Source: Puffinus mauretanicus (taxonomy: Eukaryota > Chordata > Aves > Procellariiformes > Procellariidae). Taken from it: a stretch of 64,000 nt of DNA. A model generated the notes under the pieces. The model saw only the letters and a program-made list of their open reading frames with translations, ran no database searches and had not been told where the DNA came from. Positions within the stretch are counted from its first letter, which is position 1; each line of letters starts with the position of its first letter. The stretch spans positions 558,001 through 622,000 of the forward strand of contig JAJKFH010000227.1 of assembly GCA_023333565.1 (NCBI GenBank), in the 5' to 3' direction. This document shows, one piece after another, positions 13,801 to 28,075 of this stretch. The position numbers and the translations under genes were made by a program.

Positions 13801-16800
13801 ATTCATGCACTTTTTTCCTCTGCAACATTGGCAAGGTATAATTATATTATGATTTATTTTACAACCTCAAGACCAGAACCTGAAATATTTACTCAGGAAA
13901 AATTAGAAATCAAGGAGAGTAATCAATCATTCACAACTAGGGAACTGTAATTCTTTCTAAGTCCATTTAGTAGACTGAGTACAGAATCACCCTGTTGTTA
14001 GGACCTCTGACAAATGCAAAGCATAAAAGTCAGGTTTCTTAATTTCTAATGCCCTTTTACTCTGAACCTTACTAATGCACCTCACCCTGAGTAACAGTCA
14101 TAAACAGTAGTTCAGCCTTTCTAATACCAAGGATACAAGGTATTAGTGGAAATGATGATAATTTGGGACCCCAATTACCTAGCTAAATGGGAGCACTGGA
14201 CAAGGCATTCTCCAACTTTACCATTTCCTTCCATGTGGATATGGCATATTGGTGGGATTTCTCTCACTGGTCAGATTTACTCCAAAAGCTACCAGTTGTG
14301 TAAGATTGCACTTGGTTTTGGGGGAGGGATGTGTTACTGCTTTTTACCAATGATATTTTCTGCTTCTCCAGGCCATGCTAGGCGTTCCCGATGGATAGCT
14401 GTCCTACCGTGTGTTTTAAGATCCCAACCAGTCACTACAACTTTGGATGTAAACAGAAAATCTTCTTGTGGCATTTAACTGTATGGAGATATGAAAGTAG
14501 ATTACAAATCAGCAGTGTGTTCAGAGTAAAAATTTGCACAAAGGAACTGTTAATGTATGGGGAAACAAGCTGATTTGAGAAAGAACAATTAGTATGTCTC
14601 TGAAAGATACTTTAAGAATTATCCCTATTTTCAAGCCTGAATCTTCAAGTAACTGTAAATCAGTGTGTAGAAAATGATTTTTCATGTCTAATTCATGTTT
14701 AGTGAAAAGGTCATAAAAGTCTCCAGATTCTGCATTCTTTTAATTTCCAGCTGTCTCAGGAAAACTAAGAATTGTCACCATAACTCTAAGTCTTGATATG
14801 TGTTTAATCAACAAAACACTTTGTAACATCACTGCGTAAGTCTTGATATGAATAGACAGTTTTTCAGATTCTTTTTTCAAGTGAATGGTGAGCCCAAGAT
14901 GATAAAATACGATGGAATCAGTGTCAACCAAAATGATTATTCAATGAAAATTTAAGTAACTGAGCAGGCAGGTAACCATACCTGAATCGCAGAATGAGGT
15001 CAGCTGCTGAGATGTAAGTCATCACGGTTTAATAATGTCAATAGGTCCTTAGGGTTCATTTTGTAGCCTGTTAAAAATGGGACATCATTGTGTCATCTTT
15101 CTTCTCCCTTAGAAATGAACTGCACAGAGGAAATCTCATGCAGTTCATATAAGAAATTATTAGCTGAATCTGTTAGAAATTGGTTTTATTTATTTCAGTG
15201 GAGTTATGCTAGTTTACGTCAGCTGAGGATATGATGGATATTTCCTTGGATCTTGAACAAATCACTGCACATACAGTATTTTGGAAATACATACCTGTGA
15301 ATGTGGATAAAAATTTCTGACTGTGTGGTTTTTGAGATATATTGTGTGTGGAAGGACTCTAGGCCCTACCTATCAAATATACGCAAGCGCATTTTGGCAA
15401 AAACACCCTGGAAATGATGCTGTTCATACCTTTGATTTCGGTGGAACATTCACTGAAATTAGAATGATGCATGTAGAATTCTGAACAGATCTTCTGCCTT
15501 CTGATTTGGGGTCTGTTAGGAAAGTTATTTTCCAGTGGAAAAAAACCCCAACTATGCCATTTTATTGAAGCTATAGGAGCTATTAATCCTCCAAAATGGC
15601 TGTTTGCGAACAGTAATGTCTGGTAAGTTCTTCCTTACAGCTTTTTTTCAGCTGGCCTGCACAGAATACAGGTATAGATGTGCTCTTCCCTTACACTTTT
15701 ACAGATGCTGCTCTGGCAAGTGTCATTGCAGCCATGTCCATCAAAAATGTCACTCAAGAGAAACCTTTGCCGGATCTGCCTGCCAGCATGAGCTAAATCA
15801 ACTCACTGTGGATCCTTGCCTCTCCCTCTCTAAGAAAATCATTAGGGAGCCACAGATAGAGCTGATAATTAGCTGTGAATGACTTGCAGCAGATGCTAAA
15901 TATTGTAACACTGATAACAGTTGATTTTTTACTGTGAGATCTGAAACTCTAGCAACTTTATTTGTTACTGAGGAATGGTTACTCTAATTTTAAGGGATTG
16001 GATAGAGGAACTTGTGGGAACAGAACAAGCTAGTAAGTGAATATATGATCTGATTAATAAACATTCTGTTCTAGCCTTTAGCCTGGAGTATCCTCAGTTG
16101 AAAGCTAGCTCGCGCTCTCACTTGTTTATGCAATGATGCTTAACACACGGACCTCACTGAAACTACGAATCAGTAAGAGGCCTCCCGTGGGTTCACTGAA
16201 CACTAATTCGGTTCACGTTTCCTGAGAGATGTACAGGGCGACATTAAATCAGGTACCATAAGTGGCATACGTAGGAGATGGAGAACAAAGCAAAATAGAG
16301 ATAAAAGGAACAAGGACTTTTAAGCTTGTTGTAATTTGCCTAATTCTGTTGAGAAGAATGTTTCATGTACTTTATTTCTGATAAGTAGTCTTAACATTTT
16401 TCTCCTGCAGATTACCACTATCTATGGCTTGTCAATCTATGCTGAGTTTCAGTCTGAAAGGGCAGACAGTTTTGTGCTGCAAGATTGACAAGAAATACTA
16501 AAATTAATTAATTCAGGAAGTCAAGGTTGGTTCTTACATTTTCCTACATAGTCCAACTAAAGGGGATGTACTGTGCAGACCTAAGACCCCAGTCCTGCTG
16601 CTGCGAATTCCTTAGCACATCACTGCTTCCATGTCAGAACTTCCTTGAAGGCAAGAAGTGCCCACTACCAACTGCTGGGTCCAGACCTTGCCACGGGAAA
16701 GATCTGACCCTGGAGCAGATGGGCAGGAGCTTCCTAGGCGACCTTTCCAGCTGTCAGAGTGTCACTCCCGCTGAGGTGCCTTTGATCCCAAGCAGAGGCA

Positions 16801-18774
16801 CGAACCGATGCATCGCTGTTAAGATAACTAATTTTAGCAGCTTCCTCTGTTTATTTGGGACTCTCAGCAGAACATGACTGCAGAGGGAGCCTGGAGGAAA
16901 GTAAGAGATCTCTCGGGTATGAATTGCAAATGTTTTAAAGCTTCCCTCTCTCCTGGATAAATCCTCCCAGGAACTGTGATATTTGCGCTACTGCCATTCC
17001 TGGCCAATCTCCTGTATTTGGATGGGAGGTTTCTTCCAGTGCTGGAGAATATTTAATAGAAGTATACAAGAGATCTACTTAATATGTGGCGTTTCTCTGT
17101 CATACAGCATGATACACTAAATATTTTCCAGAGCTCCTGAAGATATTTGGACATTTCAAAGGCTATTTTAGACCATTTCCATAATTTTCTGCATGAGTTG
17201 AGTGCTAAACTCCCGGATCTTTTGTTGATAACTGTCAAAGGTCCTTAAATACTAAAAATCTCTCTAAAATGTCCAAAACCTAAGCCACCTTTGAAAATCT
17301 TAAGTATTGTGTGGGAGGCATATCAGTTGCTGTTTGTGTCTTATGATACCGAGAACTGTATCTATCATTGTTATCTTTTAGCTGTTTATCAGAGTCCTGA
17401 ATGCCACTGATATTTCCAATAGAGAACTTGGTGAGAGGTGCTGCTGAAAATGTAATACTTAAATATAAAAGGAAAACCTGATGTAGAATTGTATTAGAAG
17501 GTTGGCTCTAAATTCACCATCTTTCTCATATAAAAAATTAACATTATTTAAATATCATGCTAAATGAAAATTTATCTGTTTCATTGTTCTTTTGAAGAAT
17601 GTGACGTTGTTGCCTAGTCAAGAACTGGATATAACCTTTTCCATCAATACGTCAATAGTACGTTGTTTCTACATTTAGAAACAGAGTCCCAAAAGCTAAG
17701 ACGTGAACGTGCATCTGCTTTGGGTTAGATTTACAGGCCATAATGGAAACACAAGAAAAGAATAAAGAGGCATTGCTTATAACCTGGAATAATTTGATTT
17801 GAGGTTTTGCATCCAAAACTCAGATTGCTATTTTCTTTTGAAAATAATTAAAGGTTGGCAGCACTCGTGGTTATGTGAGAGTGACAATGTGTCCTTCGTA
17901 GCAAGAGATTTTTGGTAGAACACGATGTGTCGAACTGATCTCGTTGTTCTCTTAGAAGATGGATCCTACAGCTGATAAGTCAGTGACAAGAACTTGAAAT
18001 ATGCTTTATACTGTGCATTCAAGTTAAAATAAATGTTGAATCTGCCAACAGTTTTCTTTAAAATACACATAAACACTTTTTACAGCATTTTGTTTATCAG
18101 TTGTTTGCTGAATACCTCTTCAAACTTTGTGGCAATCTGATGTGTCAGCCTTTTCTAGTTGTGTCAAACTCTGCGCACCAGTGCAACAGAAGAGTTGCCT
18201 GATTTATAGAAAAATTCATTATTGTTAGTGCTGAGCTGTCAAAAAAATGAACAACACTGGTGCTTCCTGATCCTTAATGTTCTGTAACACATGGTTGTTG
18301 GAAGCTGCGTTCTTCTGGAGAGGTGGATGGGAAAGTATTGCTGTTGAGAAAAACTTTGTCTTACTGAGACAGCAAGTGGGAAGCCAGCTTTTGAGAACCT
18401 GCAAGCTGTGAATTCTTTTTCCAGAAAAAGAAACAAAGGATTTTGTCCTACTTTCCTAGAGATTAGCTTTTGTTTAATCTTCCAATCTTCTGGCGTACTG
18501 AATCACTGACTACTCTAATAACAACATACTAGTTAATCCTTATGAAACATGTAGTGATAATTCAGCCTAAGAAACAGTTCATGTTCTACTGCTGCCAGCT
18601 AAAAGCTTATGTTAAAATTTCTGCTGTTACAGAAAAAAATGAAATGTGATTTTTTTTCTCCTCAATTTTCTTTTTTTTTTTTCAGTGAAATCTCTAATTA
18701 CAGTATTCTCAGTTATTTCAGGCATCCTCATCATAGATGGTCAGTTCTTACTGGGTTTCATTTTATATTCTCTT

Positions 18775-18812
18775 AGAGCAGACCAAAGGTCCACCCTTCC
18801 ACTTCATCAGTA
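18775..18812 (-). mobile_element. Possible old amniote CR1/L3-type remnant
   Basis: GAGCAGACCAAAGGTCCACCC resembles the complement of a common reptile/bird LINE 3'-end sequence (GACCTTTGGTCTGAT). Only a short block is similar, so this is a weak call. Confidence 0.25.
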
Positions 18813-20189
18813 AACAAGTAAGAAAAGAAAACCTGTTAATTGCAGGTGGTGTTTATGTCTAAAGATCTGATCTAGCTTCACATAAATCAACAATTTTAAT
18901 TGTCTTGGGAAGAAAAACAGCTGTTTGGTAAAAAGAAAAAAAATGTATAAATAGGAAAAAATCTGCAAAATGTCATTAATATTTTTTGTTGATATGAGGA
19001 TAAAATATTTGTTGAAAAAAGGACCGTTTGAGACAAAAATGCGAGATCAACATTTCCCTTAAGGACATTTCCGCAGTATTATGCTATTTCAAAAGATCTG
19101 TGTTCCTAATCTGCCGCTTTCTGCTCATTTTCTGTATAAAAAAATCTTCCTGAGAGTCCAATTTCCACAGCAGCAATCACACAAGCTGGCAAAAAGTTAA
19201 CTTTAAGTAAGTTTAAAAACTGCCTGGCCAACAGCAAAATGTCTGATCAGGCTGAGATGTACACTTTAAGCTACTCTTCATGGACCTGCTAGTGCTGCCT
19301 CACGCTTAGTATGTGATACTTAAACAGCTGAGGGGCTTTTTCAGTACATTAGTATGTAAGGAGCAGAGAAGTGGAGAACTGGGTCAGGATTGAGCTTTGT
19401 AACTTTAAGTCAGGTGTCAGCTTTGGTTTTCAGCTGGAATTTGTGAAAATCTTGTGTGGTGCTCTCCCAGGATTTGAATCTTCACGTGTTGTCAATAACA
19501 TAATTAATGATTTTGCATTGTTCCTGAAGCGGGGAAAATCTACTTGTTAAATAGTACTAATGAACATACTGCTTCTCCTATTAGCCTTACTGCATATTTA
19601 CTGCTATCATGTGGGAGGGGAAATGGTCATGGTTTTTTTATTGGGTACACGCCACACAAAATACAGGCGTGAGAGTACTTCACAGACAAGTCAGTAGTTC
19701 AGTGAAAATCAGTGAGACCTGGTGATTACAAGCTTTAGGACTACAATTAAAGCCACATTTCAAAATGTGCTTTTATGGCAGTGGGACAGCTCTCCTACAT
19801 TGTACGTGTTCCAGCCCAGTTCCCTGTGCATGGACTCGCCTGCTTAACCTTGGCCACTGTGCTTCATTTTTCTCTTTTTAATTTGCCTCCTTCAGATCTT
19901 CCCACTGACTGACTTACTGGCACATCCTTCTGAGATGTTTTAAAAATAGATGGCTGAAAATAAGAACGTTGCATAAAAGTGTGGAACCACTAAGACACAT
20001 GAAAAATGTTCATAATAAATCACTCTCCCTCCTTTACCTTTTGCGTTGACTGTGAACTCTTTTGAGCAGATACCTTAATTTTCTCCAGGTAATACATTCA
20101 GTATACAATGGTGCTGGACCTGCAGACAATCAGCAGTAACCCTGTGTCAGACTTAGATTCAGTCATTTCAGTGGCTTAATGTGAAGGCA

Positions 20190-20250
20190 AAGTCTATAGG
20201 CCAGACTGGATGATCAAAATCGTGGTTTTGGGCTTCCAGTTTAATGGGAC
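20190..20250 (+). mobile_element. Possible CR1-type 3' end remnant
   Basis: GCCAGACTGGATGATCA, then a diverged GTGGTTTTGGGCTTCCAG, resembles the sauropsid LINE 3' end (GACTxGATGATCAxxxTGGTCCCTTCTGGCC). It is heavily mutated and no coding part is visible. Confidence 0.4.
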
Positions 20251-23200
20251 CACATTTGTAGGAGCTTGTCAATGCAACATGGAACCACTGTGTTAAAAGA
20301 ATAATTGTTTTAAGAATTTTATGCTTTACTTCAAATAACATTGGATATTACTACTCAGTGTAAAAGCAAACCATTGTAAAAAAATGACAATTATAGATTA
20401 AATACATTTAATGTAACACGATGAAGGAATTTAAATCTTTTAAACATGGCATTTAATCTTTTGCCAATATAAAGATGTGAGTTCATTTTCAATATTCCCT
20501 ATTTTCCTATTGCTCTTACATTACTAACTTGAGTTCTCTTTTGGTTTTGTGGTTAGATTTTTTTAATCTGGCTTACTTGTGTTTAATTTCAACAGAGATT
20601 TGTCTGTAGAGAAAAGGCTGAGGTCTAAAGATCAATTCATTTTGTCATGTTTCTTTCCCACCCACCTTTTCAAGTTTCAGAGGGATAGGGAGTAATTTGT
20701 TTGCTTTTCTGTATGCTTGCACACATTGTATTTGCATTTGTAAATAACAAAATACTAGCCTGATTTTTAATACTTCTGTAATTTGGTCTACTTGCTCTGA
20801 TACATTAAAAAAAGAAGTAATTTGTTTCACCAGGAGGTCCCAGGTAGCTTTTGAGCTATTAGTTGGAGCTTCCTTTCAGGAAAGGTATACATCAGTAATC
20901 AAGTCTATTTACTTCTTTCAGTGTGAATTCATTGTGAAGGAGGGCTGGTCCTGACACCGCCCTGTGACTGATGCCTCTGAACTGTGAAAGGAGCTGGTAT
21001 AAAGCCTATGACAAAACCCCCTGCCTTTTTTAATAGGGGCAAAGAAGCTGAAAGTTAATTTCTCAGAGAGTGCATAACACAGCATTATTTTGCTGCACTA
21101 TGTCCTGGGAAGCTTATTGTGTCATTTTTCCTCCCTAAGGATATTATCTTCCACATAACGATATATGTTTGGATGAGTGCCAGCTAAAGCTTTTCCCTTT
21201 CTCTTCTTCCTTTTGGTTGCTTGCAGGACTTTACAAAGAGACATAGAGCCACAGCAAGTGAAGAAACATCTCTGTGTTAATTAATCAGGCAGGGAGATGA
21301 GGGCCAGCTGGGATCATTATAAATTGCTAGGAACAGCATGGGAAGTTCAGACAGCTGGGGCTGGGTGGTCGGTGTGCTGGTGGACAGAAGGAAAAGTTTC
21401 TCTTTTCTGTAGAGAATTCAGGCTAGAGGAAATAAGGGGAGTTTTCTCTGTCAATCTTTAAAGTTAGAACTAGTTTCTCTTGCGTTATTTATTGGTTGTA
21501 GGGTTTCATGTATCTCTTCAGAGTGCTGGAGGAAAACATCGCATACAATTTCTCTATGAGGTATTTCTGCTGAGATAAGCTGAGGGGTTTAATTAAGTTA
21601 GGGCTTGAATGTATTGAAGGTAGAGGAAAAGTAAGCTTGAAGTCCAGTATGCTGAGATCTGCCAATATCCTTATCTTTGTTCCTGACCAGAACTCACGTT
21701 CCTTCAAATCCTATTTAGAACGTTTCTTTCTAGTAGGAACCCTGGGCTGAGTAATCTGCCTGATGCCACTCGGGTAGTAGTTTGACTGGCTACTGTATTC
21801 CGGGGTCAAATCATGCTTTTGGCAATGAGGTGTTCCCCTGAACTGTGTCAATCTGTCTACTATGAATTAACCCCTACGTGTACAGCTGAAGGCAAACACC
21901 GGAGACAGCTCGTTTTCTTTGGGTTGCTTGTAGTATATGGAGTAATCGTATCTGACTCTGAATACTCATGCTGACTCTTTAAATCTTCTTTTTCCTTTTT
22001 TTTTTTCACTTAACACTAGAATACATTCCTGCCCACTGGGTAAACCTGAATAAAACTTAACATTAATTTGCAATCTTCTTGTCTTCATGCTAAGCTACCC
22101 AAGATATTTTACTGTTAATTTCACAGTTCTCAGATCCTCAAGGCAATGCAGCACCTGTAAAGTCTTAAAACTAGTGAACGATGTCTGCAGTTAGGAATGA
22201 GTGCAGTAGTCTACTGAGCTTAGAAATGTACTCAGCATTACATGGGTTTCTGTTACTTTGTCATGCAAAGTATCTTATAGATTTGTTCTAGCTCTCATTG
22301 CTTCTGCTGGGGACAACACAGACCAAGGCTCAAGTAAAAGGAGATTACAGAAGGGGATATGTGAAGACAAAAGCATGACAAAGATCTCTAGGTGATTCTG
22401 GGCAGGTGGTGTAAATCTGAGCATTTGGAGTACAAAAGGATGCAATTGGTAACTGAGGAAGAAACTAGAAAAGCTCAGGTTGCATTTGTTACAGTGGGCA
22501 GGAAGTCCTTTGAGTCAACTGGAAATTACTGTAGCAAGGAGCTTAGTCTGCAGAAGGAATCTGACGACTTTTAATTGCGTTGCACAAGATGCGTGCTTGA
22601 AAGCAGGGGAGGGACAAGAGGGGCACCGGAGTATGCAGCAGCTAAAGGCAGCCATAAGAATCACTGCCGTGTGCGTTTCATAATGAAAACCTTTCGGCAA
22701 GACTTTCAGAGAGGCTGGAGTGGTGTCTTCAGTGTCTGTGTCCGTGGTTGAACCACTTGTATACCTTGTATATGTCCTGGAGCAATCATCCGTTGGGCAG
22801 CAGTGCAGGACGAAAGCAGGAATACCACATGCTTAGTTTCCCCCTGGAGAGGAAGTGAGGCCTGGCTGCAGGAATGAGGGGGGTCTTGCACCATCATTTG
22901 TTTGGTAGAAGAAGCTGTGCTAGCCCTGTTATCCGTTATCTCGACTCACCTCAGAGGCAGGATGCATCGGAGAATACAGTTGCCAACCGTAAAAAGTTGA
23001 CAGCCACAAACAGCATTGCGGTGATGTGTCTAATGTATTATACATAGTAATTTTTTAATAGGATAATGGCAAATAAATAAAGTGACATAAATATAGAGTA
23101 TACATTCCATCCTCACAGAACAGCTGCTGGTTCTAACAGGAGAGGACCCATCTGTCTGAGCACTGAGTTAGCTGCTCCTTGACCTTGCTAAGTAGTGCAG

Positions 23201-26200
23201 GTACCACTAGATGGCTGTCAGACAGAAGGTGTGAGGACCTCCGGGAGAGCACCCAGGGCAGATCAGGATTCAATGCAGAGCCTTTACAAAGTGGTTTTGA
23301 GGTGGGGTCTTAACTATCAGAAAGTTTTGGACAGGGAGAGAGACTTAATCATACTGAATTGTGTTTGTATGAGGCGAGTTGTCACTGTTAATTATAAGTG
23401 AACGGATGTTTTGGCTTGTAAAGCATCACTCAGAGGCAGGGTGCTCATGTCTGCTATGGGGTTTTCATAGGCTGGAGGCATCTCTATGAGCCACCGGTGT
23501 CAGGTTAAGTGAACTCTGATTTGGTAGTTCATATGTTGAAGGGAAAGAAGGTCCAAGAGACAAAAAGGGCTGAATCACTGGAGCATTTTCCTTTTTTCAA
23601 CTTAGTGTTATAATTTGTGTAACGGCATTAGAAGTGTATCTTAAAGCTGCCTTGTGATAAGACAAAGTGTTTGTCTCGGAAGGCAGTAACAAAATTGAGA
23701 AGATGTCGAATAAGAAGGGGACCAGCACGGTGACTTGACTGTGGGGGTCCCGTTTGGTGCCTAGCCTTAGGCTCAGATCTAGCTGGAACGGAGCCCCTGA
23801 AGAGTGAGCTTCATCTGTCCATGTGTGCTTCACTTCCTCGATGGACTGGAAGAGTGGGAGAAAATCCTGAACACTGATGTCTTAATATTGGCTGAACACC
23901 AAAGCGGTGTTCCTGCAGATCCAGTTACACTCATCTGGACATTTGGCGCATATGTTGATAAGATGCTTCTTCAGCAATTTTATTCAGTCAGTAAAAGTAC
24001 ACGGAGTGACTGTATTGGGAGGCAGGCCAATGCAATGTTACAAAGATACACTTCACTCCTCAGATGTGCAATTGCAGGTCACAGCTGGGGAGATGTTAGC
24101 TTAAAAATTGTCTGCCGTGGCACAGTGTATTTACTGATCCTCCTAACGCCTATGAATAAAAAATGGATTGCCCCCATGCAGCACAAAAGGCGTGAATGGA
24201 AAGAAAGAAAGAGGGAAACTGTATCTGTGGCAACCAGAGAGCTGTGGAAATTGGAGTAATTTCTTACAGGCAAACCCACAGGTTTCCTGAGGAAAAACCT
24301 CCATTAGTACTTGTTCCTGTAGACCTGCTTTGCTGCTCTTTCATGAAACCCAGTCACGCAAATACAGTTCCTTGGGACAATTCCCATGCACAAATTTTTG
24401 CAGGGTTAAGCTCCATGCAGAGTCTTCAGCTTGACTTACCCACCACATCTTGGAAGAGGAAAACTTCCAAAACTAATATAAGCTTGATTATTCAACAGAA
24501 AAGCAGTTAGGAGAAATGAGTGCTATTGCTGTCTTATTATGTTCAGGGTGCTCCAAGACTTTTTGGCTGGTTGTTCTTGCTCTCTGAATAAAATGAGAGA
24601 ATCACATAAATATTGGCAGTCCTCAGTGCTGCTTTTAAGCCAGAGTTGAGCAAGCAAACAGCTATGACTATGCCAGCTTTTCTCTCAAACAAGCATGCCC
24701 TTAAGGAGCAGGTTCAGTACCTCCGTGTAGTTATAATTGGAGTGTATTCTCCCCCATCCACAGGAACACGATTGTCGAATAGTGGTTTACAGGTTGGGAT
24801 ATTCCCGGCTAGTAGAGACCCCGTGGTGGCCCCTCTTCTCTCTGTTGGAAACAGGATGAATCAAGAATTGCATCCCTTTTCTTCCAGTTTCCCGCCCAGA
24901 ATCAGCCACGGTGGAAATCTTTGAAGGTCTTATGAAACTCCCTCCCTTTTGGAAATGCAGGTGTTGGGAGCGTTTGGTGTAGCCGTTTCAGAGAGTGCAT
25001 GGTCTGTGTTTTTAGGAAGATTAATGTATATATAAAACTGCAGCATGCAGTGATAGGAGTATAGATAAGAATGGAAATACAAAGGCTTGTGTTTGTGTTT
25101 GCAATTCTTGTCAACAGGTTGCAGGAGTCACAGTCCAACAAAACTCATGAAGCCTGAAGTGTTGATCACGGTTGGTGGTAAAAGGAAGGTTGATCTTTCT
25201 CTTCAGCTTTCTGATTGGCTTTTTTACATTTTAGAAACCCTTGAGGAAGGAGGAGAATGACAGCGAACATTGCAGCAATGTAGAAGTGCTTCCAGCCTTA
25301 TTCTCAGCTGTGGTAAGTTGGATTAAGTCTATGGATTTTAAGAGTGATACTGATTTACACCACATCTAGGCTGCTTTTCTTTTCTTTTTTTCTTTGGTAT
25401 CCCAAGCTGAGATACAGAAGCAGGCAGCGTGAAACACAGAGGTCTTTCCTAAAACCAGTCAGAGTCTGTGTTACTTCAATGAGATAAAGTATAGTCAAGT
25501 ATAAAATTTAACTACCTTATTGTAATATTTAGTTGCACTTCTTAGAGTTTTCAGTATACTGGATGATTCAAACTCTCTAGACTTTCACAAAGCCAGACTC
25601 ACTTAGCAGCTCACAGGAATTATCTGACAACCTGCAAAAATGGCCTTTAATTTGCTGTTATTTCAACAAACAGTGATTAAGGACGAGGAAACCTATTATC
25701 CTATTACTGCTGACATATTTTGCTCTTTTGGGAAATAATTTGAAACTGATTTATCTGTTGTTCTGTGTAGTGTTCCGTCCAATATTCTTGCTCTTGAAAT
25801 GCATTTCTGTGTTTTTTGGTGGTTTGTTTTTTTTTTTTTTAATGCCATTTGTGTAATAACTCTGAGGAACGGACCCTTGGTAACTGTTTTATTCAGAAAT
25901 GCAAAATTCTGTAGACAAAATGCAGGTTTAAATTCTGTTAGAACATTTCACAATCTCTGAATCACTTATGGCATAAATCTATTTGACCTTCAGTTTCCCT
26001 TAGGTATCTTTGTATCAGTATGAAATTAGTTTAATTTGTTTAAGCATGCATACTTACACCTTAATGAGCTGATAGCATTATCTTTATCGACTCTGGAAAT
26101 GACTGTGCTAAATCCTACTGACTGCGAGCACCATTCAAGGTATGAACCTATGTATCAGACTAGGAATTACAAATAGAGCTGGTTTCAACTTGTATGGTTT

Positions 26201-28014
26201 CACCCTCTCTTTCCTAAAAGTATCCTGTAAAAAACATAGTAATTGTGCTGTATGAGTCTATTAATGTGTCTTTGCTGAACTGTGAAATAATTTCTTTTTC
26301 TTTAATCATGAGTAGCTCATAGCTTTTTCGTCTCTCTGAAGCTTTGAAATTTCCTGGAATTTGTTGTCTTTGAGCTGAGATGATTTTTGTGAAATTCTCA
26401 TATAAAAGTCTCTCAGAGGTAGAACAACTCTAACTAATTTGGTGTGGAACCAAAAGTTCCACAGGCAGTTAGGAAAGCTTCAGGATAGCTAGGTAAAACA
26501 TCAGACTAATGAAAACTTAAATAATTGGGAGAAGTAGATCCTCAAGGCATAAAGTTTTATGATTGTTACCTGCTTTGTTGTTCTGGTGAAGATATTTCAA
26601 GCACAGTGATTTGCAAGTGAAATTTTAATTAGAAAATTTTAACAGATATTTTCCTAAAAGACGGTGTAAGTCACTTAAAGGACAGTACAAGACCTGTTGA
26701 TTGAAGGACATAAAAGCACTTCCTTTGTTTTGTTAGTATTCTCTGTTCATGAGTGCAATCCAATTATCTTTAGTATTTGTCACATGGTACCTTTAAGGTT
26801 ATGAATTTTAATAAGAAAATTCTTTAACGAGATGGCTTTTTGTGTAGCAAATGAACAATTCCTGATGTGAGGTTCCAAAGTAGGCAGGCGAAAACAAAAG
26901 AAGCTATGAAACTAGGAAGGTACTTGGTCAGCGTCCTGTCTGTGTGGGAAGTGATGTGGACCTGGATGCGGAGTTAAAGCAAATGGTGGAACATCAGCAA
27001 ATGATCTCGCTGTTTGTCTGAAATTAAGTGTAACATTATTAGATTCTCACAGAGGCATTGTGAGGGCTTCATTGCCCTGCAAGGTCAATATAAATTGTAC
27101 GTCATCTGCTTTAACTTTAGGCAGAAGAAAGATTCTGTATCGCTTCATTTGTTCTGACTGAGAATAGTCACAGTTTCTTGAAAGCTGATGGAAAGAAATT
27201 ATTTTGAAGAAGCTGCGATAAAACCTGTTGACTCATGGTTGGTGTCTAACTGACTAATATTTGGCTGGATGCTAGAACTGGCAAGCAGGAAATTTTGGAA
27301 GACATTATGACTTTATTATATGCATCTATATAGTTCTATGCTAATACGTTAAATCCTAAAGGATTTTTTTAAACAAAATTGTCAGGTATGAAGCAGTAGA
27401 CCTTTTCATTTAAGATTTAAAAATTTTAAGTGTTGTTTCAGGATGATTAAGTTTTATTACTTAGTTATGGGCCTTATTACTGGTGATATAACAGACTATA
27501 ACTTTCAGAAGAGAAACAGCTGAGGGGTCTTCTACAGCCCTTCCCTTTTAGACCTATGCTTGATTTTTACAACTGCTGTAGCTGTGACAGGAATCAAGTA
27601 CAGAAATAATGAAATCTGAGCTGGATTTTTATCCCTCTTGCTGAACCTACTATATTCTGCTAAGGTGCTCCTTAAGCACTTCTACTTGGTGCTGATGATC
27701 CAGGCCTGCAATTTCTATGTGAATTTACTTGGTACTATTCTGAACGAAGATCTCTCTTATAGTGAAGTAGCTTTGGGTTAGGTTTTTTCCCCTCTATGTG
27801 AGCTTTTTATGGTGATCAGTACAGGCGTAAGGGAACTACAGAAACACTAAACTTTGGGGAAAATAAGTTTTTTGGGAACTGGCTTGTATCGGAAGTAAAA
27901 TGATGAGGACAGGAGCGCAGGGGGAAGGGAGACACCTTAGTTCTTTCTCTTCATCATCTTTTCCTTGTGAGTATCATTTTAGTCATCCAGAAAAAAAAGT
28001 TAGAGTAACCTGGA

Positions 28015-28075
28015 GTATTAGGTTTCATGCTAATATTGCAAATTAGATGACCAAACTATTCTATGATTCTATGAA
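28015..28075 (+). mobile_element. CR1 3' end with ATTCTATGA tail
   Basis: The fragment ends GACCAAACTATTCTATG, overlapping the tail ATTCTATGATTCTATGA at 28058-28074. An 8-base ATTCTATG repeat after CCAAACC is the hallmark 3' terminus of avian CR1 LINEs. Sequence upstream is diverged and the 5' limit is uncertain. This is one of the better pieces of evidence for a bird source. Confidence 0.65.

Larger units (their letters stand above)
8000..28000. other. Long non-coding stretch downstream of KCNG4
   Basis: I see no exon with recognisable protein similarity. The content is ordinary AT-rich DNA with homopolymer T runs (8890-8914, 18661-18682, 25825-25841) and the two weak LINE remnants listed. 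The longest open frame is 151 codons on the plus strand (23804-24259), with no known domain. Confidence 0.55.

Noticed and set aside
16527..16877. Cysteine-rich 116-codon plus-strand frame, considered as a WAP-domain (WFDC1) exon
   Set aside because: The cysteine spacing does not follow the eight-cysteine WAP pattern, and it lies on the wrong side of KCNG4.
23804..24259. 151-codon plus-strand open frame, the longest outside KCNG4
   Set aside because: It shows no recognisable domain, signal peptide or repeat. Overlapping frames on both strands are similarly open, and there is no Kozak or splice support. Length alone is not evidence in 64 kb.
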